Below, in pieces: positions 15,437-23,904 of a stretch of DNA of 38,343 nt. A program made the position numbers and the translations under genes. The notes beneath the pieces are model-generated. The model was given only the letters and a program-made list of their open reading frames with translations. It ran no database searches and was not told the origin of the DNA. This DNA is from Lacunisphaera sp. (GTDB lineage Bacteria; Verrucomicrobiota; Verrucomicrobiia; Opitutales; Opitutaceae): assembly GCA_023269445.1 (NCBI GenBank), contig JAHFTH010000003.1, positions 1 through 38,343 on the forward strand. The letters run 5' to 3'. Each line of letters starts with the position of its first letter. Position 1 is the stretch's first letter.

Positions 15437-15644
15437 GGAGCGTGCGGCGCGCAATTTCGCGGCGCCGCTCTGTTTCGGACCACGTCGGATGGGACGCGCG
15501 AAGACCGGCATCCATCAGCGTCCGCGCCTGCTCATGCATGACCAGGGCCACGGCCACGCGCTGCTTGGGCGACATGCGCCGGTAGATCTCGGTCTGGCGT
15601 GCGTCGGCTGCAAGCACATGTTCGCTGGTGGACATGTCATGCAA
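15423..15644 (-). CDS. Small conserved protein, partner of the nucleotidyltransferase
   Basis: 73 residues with the segment YRRMSPKQRVAVALVMHEQ and later HPTWSETERRREIARRTL. Short helical proteins with such a W-S-E-x-E-x-R-R-E ending are, as I recall, often encoded just before DUF6036-like nucleotidyltransferases in Verrucomicrobiota and Planctomycetes. The stop codon lies inside the start of the nucleotidyltransferase remnant, a 14-base overlap typical of coupled pairs such as toxin-antitoxin modules. An alternative start is three codons in. Function is unknown. Confidence 0.6.
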   Translation of the reverse strand: MHDMSTSEHVLAADARQTEIYRRMSPKQRVAVALVMHEQARTLMDAGLRASHPTWSETERRREIARRTLHARG

Positions 15645-15684
15645 TTTGGTCGCGACCGTCGGGGGCGCAAGCCCGCCTTTCGCT

Positions 15685-17055
15685 CTACTTCAGCTCGGAC
15701 GCCTTGATCGTCTTCGTGAAGCGCACGGCGCCCTGCTTGTCGGTGCAGGTGATGACGACGGCGCGGTCGTTCTTGGGGCCGGTGACGCTCAGCTGGCAGA
15801 AGTTCTGGTCGTCCACAAAGGTGCCCTCGATGCGGTGGGGATCGGCGGTGTGCTCGGTGATATTGCGGGCGTCGACCCCGCTGGACAGGGGCGACGAGGT
15901 GAGCTCGTAGACCCACTGCGTGTCGGTGATCTTCTTGCGGGCGAGTTCCGTGAAGTGCACATCGCCGCTCAGGATTATGACCCCGGTGATGTGGTGCTGG
16001 ATGATGAACTTGAGCAAGTCCTCCCGCTCCTCGGGGTAGTAGGCGAAGGTCTCGCTGTGTCCGCCAAAGTCGGTGATCACCTGTCCGCCGGTGACGATGA
16101 ATTTGAAGGTGCAGTGCTCGTTGATCTGGGCATTGAGGAGCGACTGCTTGAGCCAGTCACGCTGGTGCTCGCCGTATTGCGTCTTCATCCGCTTGAGCGC
16201 GGTGGCGTCGAGGTGGTCGTCGTCGCGGGACCAGCGGTTGTCCATGAGAATGAAGGCGGCATCGCCCCACATGAACTTGGTGTAGACGCCGGGGTGGCCG
16301 GTCTCGCCGTAGCTCGGGTTGCCCCAGTAGGCTTGGAAGATTTTCAGCGACTCGTCCTTCAGTTCGTAGCTTTTGTTGGCGTCGTTGGAACCGTAATCGT
16401 GGTCGTCCCACGTGGCGTAGTGCGGCATGGCGGCGAAAAGTTTGCGCAGCTCCGGCAGGACGCGGGTGACCTGGGCGCGATACCACAGGCCGCTGACGGA
16501 ATCGAAGTCAGTCTCGCGGGTATACCAGTTGTCGCCGCCCCAGATCATGAAGTCGGCGCCGCTGTCGCCCATGAGCCGGAAGGTCTCCAGCGTCTTGCCG
16601 TAGCCGGGGCCGGGCCGGTCGTGGGCGGGCTCGTTGAAGTAGGCGCAGGAGCCGTAGATGAACTTGAAGTCCGGCGGCGGGCCGCGCCATTCCCAGAGCG
16701 GTTTGGTGCGGAATGTGGCGGGGAAGGGGAGTGCCTGCGGCACGCCGTCGATGCTCAGGGCGTATTCGTAGGTCGCGCCGACCTCGAGGAGGCCGGGCTG
16801 GAAGTGGCTGATCTGTCCGCCGGCGGGCGTGGTTTCCAGGTCGGTTTGCAGGATCGTGCTTTTCATTTCCGGCTGGCCGGCGAGCCAGTAGTCGAGCGCG
16901 ACGGTTTTCGCGTCGCGGGTCTCGACCCACAGGAACACCTCGCGGTGCGCCGCGTAGCCCAGCATCGGGCCGGACACGAGCGAGCCGGCGGCAAGACCAG
17001 AGGACAGAAGACCGAGCACAGAGGACACCAGAACGGCGAGGCGGGACAGTTTCAT
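15685..17055 (-). CDS. phoD: PhoD-like alkaline phosphatase (metallophosphoesterase)
   Basis: 456 residues with a Sec signal (VLVSSVLGLLSSGLAAG), an N-terminal beta-sandwich domain to about residue 120, and a phosphoesterase core. Core motifs are FIYGSCAYFNEP, MIWGGDNWYTRE, ATWDDHDYGSND and IILSGDVHFTEL, which supply the metal ligands seen in PhoD. These enzymes release phosphate from mono- and diesters outside the cytoplasm, often under phosphate limitation. It is shorter than the Bacillus enzyme but in range for the wider family. The last 27 or so residues occur again as a fragment at 15116-15205. Confidence 0.9.
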   Translation of the reverse strand: MKLSRLAVLVSSVLGLLSSGLAAGSLVSGPMLGYAAHREVFLWVETRDAKTVALDYWLAGQPEMKSTILQTDLETTPAGGQISHFQPGLLEVGATYEYALSIDGVPQALPFPATFRTKPLWEWRGPPPDFKFIYGSCAYFNEPAHDRPGPGYGKTLETFRLMGDSGADFMIWGGDNWYTRETDFDSVSGLWYRAQVTRVLPELRKLFAAMPHYATWDDHDYGSNDANKSYELKDESLKIFQAYWGNPSYGETGHPGVYTKFMWGDAAFILMDNRWSRDDDHLDATALKRMKTQYGEHQRDWLKQSLLNAQINEHCTFKFIVTGGQVITDFGGHSETFAYYPEEREDLLKFIIQHHITGVIILSGDVHFTELARKKITDTQWVYELTSSPLSSGVDARNITEHTADPHRIEGTFVDDQNFCQLSVTGPKNDRAVVITCTDKQGAVRFTKTIKASELK

Positions 17056-17138
17056 GAGTTCCAGTCAAAGCGCCGCCGGGCCGATGGCAATCCAGGTTAG
17101 GGTTGGGTGCGTTAATTCCGTGGCTCGATGGATTTTGG

Positions 17139-17161
17139 TGTGGGAGCGAGCTTGCTCGCGA
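17139..17161. repeat. Single REP arm, GTGGGAGCGAGC family
   Basis: TGTGGGAGCGAGC followed by TTGCTCGCGA is an exact copy of one arm of the pair at 798-851. It lies in the gap between divergent phoD and the DUF1592-type gene. Read in frame it extends the downstream gene upstream, but that extension is not taken as coding. Confidence 0.85.
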
Positions 17162-17268
17162 GGGCACTGTTATCGCAGGCAGACCCGCTTCCGCGTGAGT
17201 GGTGGGCACCCGCCGAGATACAGCGGTTGCAATCCGGCGCGGGACGATTTCCCTCGCTGCGTCACCCC

Positions 17269-19851
17269 ATGCCCCGCCTGCCCAAGATCCTGCCCTTGCT
17301 GGCGCTGCCCGGCATGTTGCTGTCGGCCGAACCGGCCCTGACCAGCTTCAAGCGCGACGTCGCGCCGGTGCTGGAGCAGTATTGCTACAACTGCCACGGC
17401 GACGGGAAGGAAAAGGGCGGGGTGAAGCTCGACAGCTTCACCAGCGAGAGCCAGATCAAGGACCCCAAGCTCTGGCAGCGGGTGCTCAAGAACACCCGCT
17501 CACACATCATGCCTCCGTCTGATGAGGACGAATTGCCCGAAGCGGAAATCGAGAAACTCGCGCTGTGGATCAAACGCGACGCCTTCGGGCTCGACCTCGC
17601 CCGGCCCGATCCCGGCCGTATCACCGTGCGCCGCCTCAACCGCGTCGAATACCGCAACACGGTGCGCGAGCTGATGGGCGTGGAGTTCGACACGCTGAAG
17701 GAATTTCCCGCCGACGACACCGGGCACGGCTTCGACAACATCGGCGATGTGCTGACCATCTCGCCCATGCTGCTGGAGCGCTACCTCGACGCCGCGCAGA
17801 CCATCGTCTCCGGCGAAGTGCCCACCCGCGCGCTCGTGGTGGCCGAGCATCCGCTCCCGGGCCGGGAATTCGTGGCGACGCCCAGCGCCACGCCCGCCCC
17901 CGCCAAGGACCAGCCGCCCGCCGCCGCCGCGGTCTTTGCCCGCCCGGTCCCGGTTATCGCGGGCCATGCGCTGGAGCTCTCCTATTACACCCCGGTCACG
18001 GTCGAGAGCGTGCAGCACGTGGCGCATGACGGCAAATACCAGCTCGTCGTGGACCTCAGCGCGATCGAGCGTTATGCGGACGACCAGTTCGACTACAACC
18101 GCTGCCGCCTGCTGTTTCGGGTGGACGGCGAGACCTTGCTGGACCGGGAGTTCGTGCGCGAGGGCGAGACCAAGGCCTTCAAGTTCACCTATGACCGCGA
18201 CTGGAAGGCCGGCGACCACCGGCTCGCCTTTGAGGTCCAGCCGGTCAGCCCCGACCGCGAGCAGAAGCGCCTGCTCCGGATCAAAATCAACGACGTGACG
18301 GTGCGCGGCCCGTTCGACGAGAAGTATTGGGTGCAGCCGGCCGGTTACGCCAAGTATTTCCCCAAGCCCGTGCCAAAGCGCGCCGCCGCCCGCACCAAGT
18401 ATGCGCGCGAGCTGCTCACCGACTTTGCCACCCGGGCGTTCCGGCGGCCCGTGGACCAGCCCACCATCGACCGGCTCGTCGCCATGGCCGGGCGCGTCTC
18501 GGCCGCTCCCGACGGGACCTTCGAGGCGGGGATTGCGCAGGCGATGGTCGCCGTGCTGGCGTCGCCCCGCTTCATCTTCCGCGAGGAGGGCGTGCTGCCC
18601 CTCGCCGTGGGCCAGGCCCATCCGTTGGTGGACGAATACGCGCTCGCCTCGCGCCTGTCGTATTTCTTCTGGTCGTCGATGCCCGATGCGGAACTCTTCC
18701 GCCTCGCCGGGGCGGGCCATCTCCGCGCCGGACTGCCGGCCCAGATCAGCCGGATGCTGGCCGATCCGCGCTCGGCGGAGTTTGTGCGCAACTTCACCGG
18801 CCAGTGGTTGCAGGGCCGCGACATCGCCAACGTGCAGATCAATGCCTTTGCCGTCTTCTTCCGCGAGCATCCTGATCCCGCAGTGGATCAGGCGCAGGAG
18901 AGTTTTCGCCGCATCAACCGCATTGCCGAGGATAAGCGGACCCCGGAGGAGAAAGAGGAGTTCAACAAGGCGCGCACCGTCTTCTTCGCCATGTTCCGTT
19001 CACCCAAACCCGAGCTCACGGGTAGCCTCCGCGAAGCCATGCAGCAGGAGACCGAGCTGACCTTCGCCCATCTGCTGAAGGAGGACCGCAGTCTCCTCGA
19101 ACTGATTGAGAGCGACTACACCTTCCTCAACGAGGAACTGGCGAAACACTACGGTATCGAGGGCGTCACGGGGAAGGAGATGCGCAAAGTGTCGCTCGCC
19201 CCCGGCAGCCCTCGCGGCGGCGTGCTCACACAGGGCACCGTGCTGGCCGTGACCTCGAATCCCACCCGCACCTCCCCGGTCAAGCGCGGCGTTTTTATCT
19301 TGGAGGCCATCCTCGGCACGCCGCCGGCTCCACCCCCACCCAACATCCCCGCGTTGGAGGATGCCGCTTCGAAAGAAGCACTGGCCAAGATGAGCCTCCG
19401 CGAAACCCTCGCGTTGCACGCCAAGAACCCGATGTGCCGCTCCTGCCACAACCGCATGGACCCGCTCGGCCTCGCGCTCGAGAATTTCAACGCCCTGGGC
19501 CAGTGGCGCGACCGCGAGATGAACCAGCCGATCGAGAGCAGCGGCCAGCTCATCACCGGCGAGAAGTTCACCAACATCCGCGAGCTGAAACATCTCCTTG
19601 CGACCGAGCACCGGCGCGATTACTTCCATAACATCGCCGAAAAGCTGCTCACCTACGCTCTGGGTCGCGGCCTCGATTATACGGATGTCGAGACTGTGGA
19701 TCGGCTCGTGGCGCAGCTCGAGGCCGCCGACGGCCGGCCCTCCGCCCTTCTGCGGGGCATCGTCGAGTCCGTCCCGTTCCAGCAACGCCGCCTTTCCCCC
19801 GCCATCCAGACCGCCGAGCAACCTGCTCCCGCTCCCACGCCAAACGGTTAA
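17269..19851 (+). CDS. DUF1592/DUF1588-type multidomain cytochrome
   Basis: 860 residues from the ATG at 17269; a longer frame from 17128 only adds REP sequence. Domain order fits the Planctomycetes/Verrucomicrobia family: signal peptide, planctomycete cytochrome C domain with CYNCH (39-43), DUF1587 (ITVRRLNRVEYRNTVREL), a central carbohydrate-binding-like region, DUF1595, DUF1592 (FIFREEGVLPL onward), DUF1588 with MCRSCHNRMDPLG (haem motif 723-727), and DUF1585 at the C terminus. Such proteins are periplasmic and greatly expanded in these phyla; function is unproven though a role in polysaccharide oxidation is often proposed. It precedes a DUF1552 gene, its usual partner. Confidence 0.93.
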   Translation: MPRLPKILPLLALPGMLLSAEPALTSFKRDVAPVLEQYCYNCHGDGKEKGGVKLDSFTSESQIKDPKLWQRVLKNTRSHIMPPSDEDELPEAEIEKLALWIKRDAFGLDLARPDPGRITVRRLNRVEYRNTVRELMGVEFDTLKEFPADDTGHGFDNIGDVLTISPMLLERYLDAAQTIVSGEVPTRALVVAEHPLPGREFVATPSATPAPAKDQPPAAAAVFARPVPVIAGHALELSYYTPVTVESVQHVAHDGKYQLVVDLSAIERYADDQFDYNRCRLLFRVDGETLLDREFVREGETKAFKFTYDRDWKAGDHRLAFEVQPVSPDREQKRLLRIKINDVTVRGPFDEKYWVQPAGYAKYFPKPVPKRAAARTKYARELLTDFATRAFRRPVDQPTIDRLVAMAGRVSAAPDGTFEAGIAQAMVAVLASPRFIFREEGVLPLAVGQAHPLVDEYALASRLSYFFWSSMPDAELFRLAGAGHLRAGLPAQISRMLADPRSAEFVRNFTGQWLQGRDIANVQINAFAVFFREHPDPAVDQAQESFRRINRIAEDKRTPEEKEEFNKARTVFFAMFRSPKPELTGSLREAMQQETELTFAHLLKEDRSLLELIESDYTFLNEELAKHYGIEGVTGKEMRKVSLAPGSPRGGVLTQGTVLAVTSNPTRTSPVKRGVFILEAILGTPPAPPPPNIPALEDAASKEALAKMSLRETLALHAKNPMCRSCHNRMDPLGLALENFNALGQWRDREMNQPIESSGQLITGEKFTNIRELKHLLATEHRRDYFHNIAEKLLTYALGRGLDYTDVETVDRLVAQLEAADGRPSALLRGIVESVPFQQRRLSPAIQTAEQPAPAPTPNG

Positions 19852-19895
19852 CCTGATTTGTCCAATGCCTGATGCTTCAACGGAGAATCCATCTT

Positions 19896-19975
19896 TGTGG
19901 GCGGGGTGCCCTCACCCCGCGAGGCATGCGCTGTGCGAAACCTGAAACCAGCGGGGTGAGGGCACCCCGCCCACA
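19896..19975. repeat. REP pair matching the transposase terminal repeats
   Basis: Two perfect 25-base inverted arms (19896-19920 and 19951-19975) flank 30 bases. Each arm is TGTGG plus GCGGGGTG, loop CCCT, CACCCCGC. The hairpin part is identical to the terminal repeats of the unit at 31912-32427; only the outer head differs (TGTGG versus TGGAG). The left arm is followed by GAGGCA, also seen at 28536 and 34460. It separates the DUF1592-type and DUF1552 genes. Confidence 0.9.
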
Positions 19976-20021
19976 CTAGACCGAAAGGCGAAGCATTAAT
20001 CCTCTAACTACCGCCACCCCG

Positions 20022-21413
20022 ATGAACTCTCCCCAAGATTCCGCCATCGAGAAACATTTCGCTCGCATGAATCGGCGCCACTTCCTCAAGGGCCTCGGCG
20101 CCTGCCTCGCGCTGCCGGCGTTCAATTCGCTCATGCCCGCCCGGCTCATGGCCGCGGCCACCGCCGCCAAGTTCGCCACCACGGCGACCGGCGCGCCGTT
20201 GCGCACCGCCTTCATCTTCTTTCCCAACGGCGCGATTCCCGCCCGCTGGTGGCCGACGGGGGGCCAGACCGACTTCGCGCTCCACGACACCCTCGCGCCG
20301 CTTGAGGGCATGCGGAAGCACGTGCAGGTGCTCGGCGGGCTGGCCCAGTCCAACGCCAACCCCGGCAACGACGGCGGCGGCGACCACGCGCGCGGCAACA
20401 GCGTGTTCCTCACCGGGGTCCGCATCAACAAGAGCGCCACCGACGTGCGCGCCGGCATCTCCATCGACCAGACCATCGCCAATCAGGTCGGCCACCTCAC
20501 CCGTTTCCCCTCGCTGGAACTCTCCTGCGATTCCGGCCGCAAGTCCTCCGACTGCGACTCGGGCTACTCCTGCGCCTACCAATACAACATCTCCTGGCAG
20601 TCGGCCACCACGCCGATGACGCCGGAGAACAACCCGCGCCTCGTCTTCGAGCGCCTGTTCGGCGGCGGAGAGCACGGCACGCGCTCCGCCAACGCCCAGC
20701 GCCGCATGCAGGAGCGCCGCTCCGTCCTCGACTCGGTCGTGTCTGACGCCCGCGCCATGCAGCGCCGCCTCGATTTCTCCGACCGCGAGAAGCTCGACCA
20801 ATACCTCACCGGGGTCCGCAACATCGAGACCCGCATCCAGAAGGCCGAGCAGTTCGGCCCCAACGTCGATCCCGGTCAGGCCACGCCCGCCGGCATCCCC
20901 GCCACCCACGCGGAATACGTCGAGCTCATGTATGATATGATGCTCATCGCCTTCAAGACCGACTCCACCCGCGTCGCCACCTTCGTCCTCGGCCACGACG
21001 GCGACAACCGTTCCTTCAGCGAGATCGGCATCACCGAGGGGCACCACGACCTTTCGCACCACCAGAACAACCCGGAACGGGTGGACAAGATCGCGCAGAT
21101 CGACCGTTGGTATGTCGAGCAGTTCAACAAATTCCTCGTCAAGATGGACCACACGATGGACGTGGATGGCCATTCCCTGCTGCACAACTCGCGCATCCTC
21201 TACGGCAGCGGCAACGCCGATGGCAACCGCCACACGCACGAGAACCTGCCGCTCCTCCTCGCCGGTGGCGGCGGTGGCGCGCTCAACGGCGGGCGCTTCA
21301 TCGACCACGGCAACCAGCCGCTCTCCAATCTCTTTCTCAGTCTCGCCGATCAGGCCGGCGTCACCGGTCTCGAGCGCTTCGGCGACTCGACCGCGCGGTT
21401 GGCGAACGTGTAA
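20022..21413 (+). CDS. DUF1552 secreted protein
   Basis: 463 residues beginning with a twin-arginine signal, NRRHFLKGLGACLALPAF, which directs export by the Tat route and implies folding in the cytoplasm. An internal ATG at residue 16 is an alternative start and would also keep the signal. The remainder matches the DUF1552 family with FIFFPNGAIPARWWP near the start, LELSCDSGRKSSDCDSGYSC in the middle and THENLPLLLAGGGGGALNGG near the end. The family is related in fold to sulfatase-like DUF1501 proteins. It is normally encoded next to a DUF1592-type cytochrome, as here, but its activity is not known. Confidence 0.92.
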   Translation: MNSPQDSAIEKHFARMNRRHFLKGLGACLALPAFNSLMPARLMAAATAAKFATTATGAPLRTAFIFFPNGAIPARWWPTGGQTDFALHDTLAPLEGMRKHVQVLGGLAQSNANPGNDGGGDHARGNSVFLTGVRINKSATDVRAGISIDQTIANQVGHLTRFPSLELSCDSGRKSSDCDSGYSCAYQYNISWQSATTPMTPENNPRLVFERLFGGGEHGTRSANAQRRMQERRSVLDSVVSDARAMQRRLDFSDREKLDQYLTGVRNIETRIQKAEQFGPNVDPGQATPAGIPATHAEYVELMYDMMLIAFKTDSTRVATFVLGHDGDNRSFSEIGITEGHHDLSHHQNNPERVDKIAQIDRWYVEQFNKFLVKMDHTMDVDGHSLLHNSRILYGSGNADGNRHTHENLPLLLAGGGGGALNGGRFIDHGNQPLSNLFLSLADQAGVTGLERFGDSTARLANV

Positions 21414-21416
21414 TTC

Positions 21417-21479
21417 TTGTAGGAGCGGCTTTATGCCGCGATTCTATCGATCCATCGCGGCATAAAGCCGCTCCTACAA
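21417..21479. repeat. REP pair, TGTAGGAGCGGC family
   Basis: Perfect 26-base arms (21417-21442 and 21454-21479) with an 11-base loop. Each arm begins TTGTAGGAGCGGC and contains GCGGC-TTTAT-GCCGC. It starts two bases after the DUF1552 stop, between convergent genes, and may act as a transcript end or protect both 3' ends. Confidence 0.9.
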
Positions 21480-21498
21480 ATACGGAACAAGGGGAGAC

Positions 21499-21522
21499 GC
21501 GGGGTGAGGGCACCCCGCCTCC
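21499..21522. repeat. Single REP arm identical to the transposase terminal repeat
   Basis: GCGGGGTG, loop AGGG, CACCCCGC followed by CTCC is the same 24 bases as 32402-32425. It carries the GGAG head on the minus strand, the version found at the transposase ends. It lies seven bases below the stop codon of the minus-strand cytochrome gene. Confidence 0.85.
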
Positions 21523-21528
21523 AAAAAA

Positions 21529-21957
21529 CTACTCCTTCTTCTCGCCGGTCGTGGCGACGACGTCCTTGAGCCACGCCAGCAGGACGGCCTTATCGCCGTG
21601 CTTGTCGTAATCGGCCTTCAGCGCGGTGAGCCGTTCCTGCATCTTTGGATCGCCGCGCAGCCGGCGGCCGAGCTTCGGCTTGTGCGGCATCGTGTCCTCG
21701 AGGACGTATTGTTTGAGCCGGCCGACCTCGGGCAGGGTGGAGCGGATCGCCTCGTCGGTGCTCAGGTCGAGATCGTCGCGGATCTCTTGCTGGCCGTCGA
21801 TCACCTCGCCGTGGCACATGACGCAGCTCTGGTCGAAAATCTTCCGGATCTCGGGCTTGAGCGGCAGGAGTTTTTCCAGCGCCGGCTCGGCGGCGAAGGT
21901 GCCGGCGACAGGCAGGCAGAGGAGCAGGAGGGCGGACAGCGGGCGACGCAGGATCAT
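21529..21957 (-). CDS. Small periplasmic cytochrome c-like protein
   Basis: 142 residues with a Sec signal (LSALLLLCLPVAGTFAAEP) and a single haem-binding motif CVMCH (about residues 45-49) followed by a helical domain. The KIFDQSCVMCHGE form is typical of planctomycete-type haem domains. Its start overlaps the upstream dihaem cytochrome stop by four bases, so the two are co-translated. It is convergent with the DUF1552 gene. A Met ligand cannot be assigned; TMPHKPKLG is a candidate. Confidence 0.8.
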   Translation of the reverse strand: MILRRPLSALLLLCLPVAGTFAAEPALEKLLPLKPEIRKIFDQSCVMCHGEVIDGQQEIRDDLDLSTDEAIRSTLPEVGRLKQYVLEDTMPHKPKLGRRLRGDPKMQERLTALKADYDKHGDKAVLLAWLKDVVATTGEKKE

Positions 21958-22871
21958 GGGGAGGCTTTTTCGGATTCGAGGAGCGGGATGATTCTTTGGA
22001 TGGCCTTCGCGGAAAGCGGTCCGGTCTGGTTAAGCAGGAGCAGATAATCGGCCAGCAGCTCTTTTTCGGGCGCGGTCAGCTGGTCGCGGTAGCCGGGCAT
22101 CGGGATGGCCTGGCCGTCGAGATACTTTTTCGCGATGCCGCCGAGCAGACCCGACTCGACCGCCGCGCCGCGCCCATGGTCGATCCAGTGGAGGATCTCG
22201 GTGCGATCGCCGTTGGCCGTGAGCTTGCGGAAATCCTGGCCGAAGAATCCGGGGATGTAGCCCTTGAACGAGGCCGGGTTGGCCACGCCGCCCTGGCCGA
22301 GCTCGCCGTGGCACTGGTAGCAGCCGTATTTGCGGGAGAGGCGGTCGCCTTGCACGAGCAAGCGGTCACCCATCGGTGACTGATGGGTTTCTTCAATTGG
22401 CTTGGCGCTGGATCCGACGCCTTGGCTGGATTTCAGCCCCTCGGCGAGGACCCACGCCGCAATGGCGTCGATCTCGTCGGACTTGAGCCGGTCCTTGTAG
22501 GCCGGCATTTTGATGAAGAGTCGTTTGTGCTTCTCCACTTCGTCGGCGGTGACGCCGTTGGTGATCCACTCCACCAGCTCGTCCACTTTGGTGATGTCTC
22601 CTTCCCAGAGGCTGGGATTGTTCTTCGCGGCCCATTGATCCTCTCTCCGCCGGAGATTGAAACGCTTTTCGCCGTCGCCCCGGCCGTGACAGGCGAAACA
22701 GCCCGCCGACTCCGCGAGCTTCGCGCCGCGACCGACCGGCGCCAACTCGGGCTGCTTCTCGATCTGCAGGAGAATCGTTCCGCCCAGACCGAGCACCAGC
22801 AACAGCACCAAAATAATTGGCAAAATCCTGCCCGCGTTCTTCGGAGCGGCGGTCAGCGGAGGTTTTTCCAT
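21954..22871 (-). CDS. Membrane-anchored dihaem cytochrome c
   Basis: 305 residues from MEKPPLTAAP at 22871. The frame is open further upstream but that overlaps lipA in a shifted frame. One N-terminal helix (about 16-35) anchors two cytochrome c domains: CFACH (58-62) with candidate Met in FIKMPAYKD, and CYQCH (184-188) with candidate Met in AIPMPGYRD. The layout suggests electron transfer in the periplasm close to the membrane. It overlaps the following small cytochrome by four bases. Together with the facing DUF1592/DUF1552 genes it may form one electron-transfer locus; that is inference. Confidence 0.87.
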   Translation of the reverse strand: MEKPPLTAAPKNAGRILPIILVLLLVLGLGGTILLQIEKQPELAPVGRGAKLAESAGCFACHGRGDGEKRFNLRRREDQWAAKNNPSLWEGDITKVDELVEWITNGVTADEVEKHKRLFIKMPAYKDRLKSDEIDAIAAWVLAEGLKSSQGVGSSAKPIEETHQSPMGDRLLVQGDRLSRKYGCYQCHGELGQGGVANPASFKGYIPGFFGQDFRKLTANGDRTEILHWIDHGRGAAVESGLLGGIAKKYLDGQAIPMPGYRDQLTAPEKELLADYLLLLNQTGPLSAKAIQRIIPLLESEKASP

Positions 22872-22894
22872 TGCGGAAAATAGCTGCGGGTCGT

Positions 22895-23791
22895 TCAGAC
22901 CCCGGCCAGCGCCGGCTTCACGTTCAGGTGCCCTTCGCCGGTGTATTTCGAGGACTGCTCGTCGGCGTGGTAGCTGGAGCGGACGAGCGGGCCCGACTCG
23001 ATGACGCCGATGCCGAGGTCGAGGCCGAACTGCTTCCAGTGCTTGAACTCCTCGGGCGTCACCCAGCGGTCGACCGGCCAGTGCTGGGCGGTGGGCTGGA
23101 GATACTGGCCGAGCGTGAGGATGTCGGTCTTGTCGGCGGCGATGTCGCGGAGGGTCTGCTCGATCTCGCCCTTCGTCTCGCCGAGGCCGAGCATGATGCC
23201 GGTCTTGGTGGTGAAGCCGCGGGACTTGGCGTGCTGGAGCACGGAGCGGGAGCGGTCGTAGCGGGCCTGCACGCGCACGGGGCGCTGGAGGCGCTCCACC
23301 GTCTCGAGGTTGTGGTTGAAGATGTCGGGCTTGGCGTCGAGCACGAGATCCACCTGGTCGAGCTTGCCGACAAAGTCCGGCACGAGCACCTCGATGGCGC
23401 ACTGGGGGTTTTTGTAGCGGACGGCGCGGATGGTCGCGGCCCAGACGCTGGCGCCGCCGTCCTTCAGGTCGTCGCGGGCGACGGAGGTGATGACGCAGTG
23501 GCGCAGGCCCATCTTGGCGACGCCGTCGGCCACGCGGGCGGGTTCGCCGAGGTCGTGTTCGGTGGGGCGGCCGTTCTGGATCGCGCAGAAATTGCAGGAG
23601 CGGGTGCAGATGTTGCCGAGGATCATCACCGTGGCCGTGCCGCGCGACCAGCACTCGCCGATATTCGGGCATTGGGCGCTCTGGCAGACCGTGTGCAGCT
23701 TGTTCTCCTCCACCAGGCCGAGGGTGGCTTTGTAGGCGGGGCCGGAGGGCAGCTTGGCACGGAGCCAGTCGGGTTTGCGGGAGGCGGACAT
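22895..23791 (-). CDS. lipA: Lipoyl synthase
   Basis: 298 residues from MSASRKPDWL at 23791. This radical SAM enzyme inserts two sulfurs into octanoyl groups on lipoyl domains. Both iron-sulfur sites are present: the auxiliary cluster cysteines C36, C41 and C47 (CQSAQCPNIGEC) and the SAM cluster cysteines C62, C66 and C69 (CTRSCNFC). The C-terminal RSSYHADE motif, which supplies the serine ligand, is visible. It diverges from lysS with a gap of 113 bases. Length matches the family. Confidence 0.97.
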   Translation of the reverse strand: MSASRKPDWLRAKLPSGPAYKATLGLVEENKLHTVCQSAQCPNIGECWSRGTATVMILGNICTRSCNFCAIQNGRPTEHDLGEPARVADGVAKMGLRHCVITSVARDDLKDGGASVWAATIRAVRYKNPQCAIEVLVPDFVGKLDQVDLVLDAKPDIFNHNLETVERLQRPVRVQARYDRSRSVLQHAKSRGFTTKTGIMLGLGETKGEIEQTLRDIAADKTDILTLGQYLQPTAQHWPVDRWVTPEEFKHWKQFGLDLGIGVIESGPLVRSSYHADEQSSKYTGEGHLNVKPALAGV

Positions 23792-23904
23792 CTCGGGTTC
23801 CGAATGGATACGAAAACAACCCAAGCACAAGTGGGTTTTCGACGCCCGGGCGGCCCACTTTCCCGTTGCCCCGGCGGAGCCCACCGCCAAGCCTGCGCCA
23901 TTCC

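Noticed and set aside
17128-17268. Upstream extension of the DUF1592-type protein
   Set aside because: The added residues are the translation of a REP arm and intergenic DNA; the signal peptide begins at 17269.
17500-18870. Minus-strand open frame of 456 codons inside the DUF1592-type gene
   Set aside because: No recognisable domain, and the plus-strand protein has clear haem motifs and domain order throughout.
20004-21308. Minus-strand open frame of 434 codons opposite the DUF1552 gene
   Set aside because: Shadow composition, rich in Val/Glu/Ala/Gly; the plus strand has a Tat signal and family motifs.
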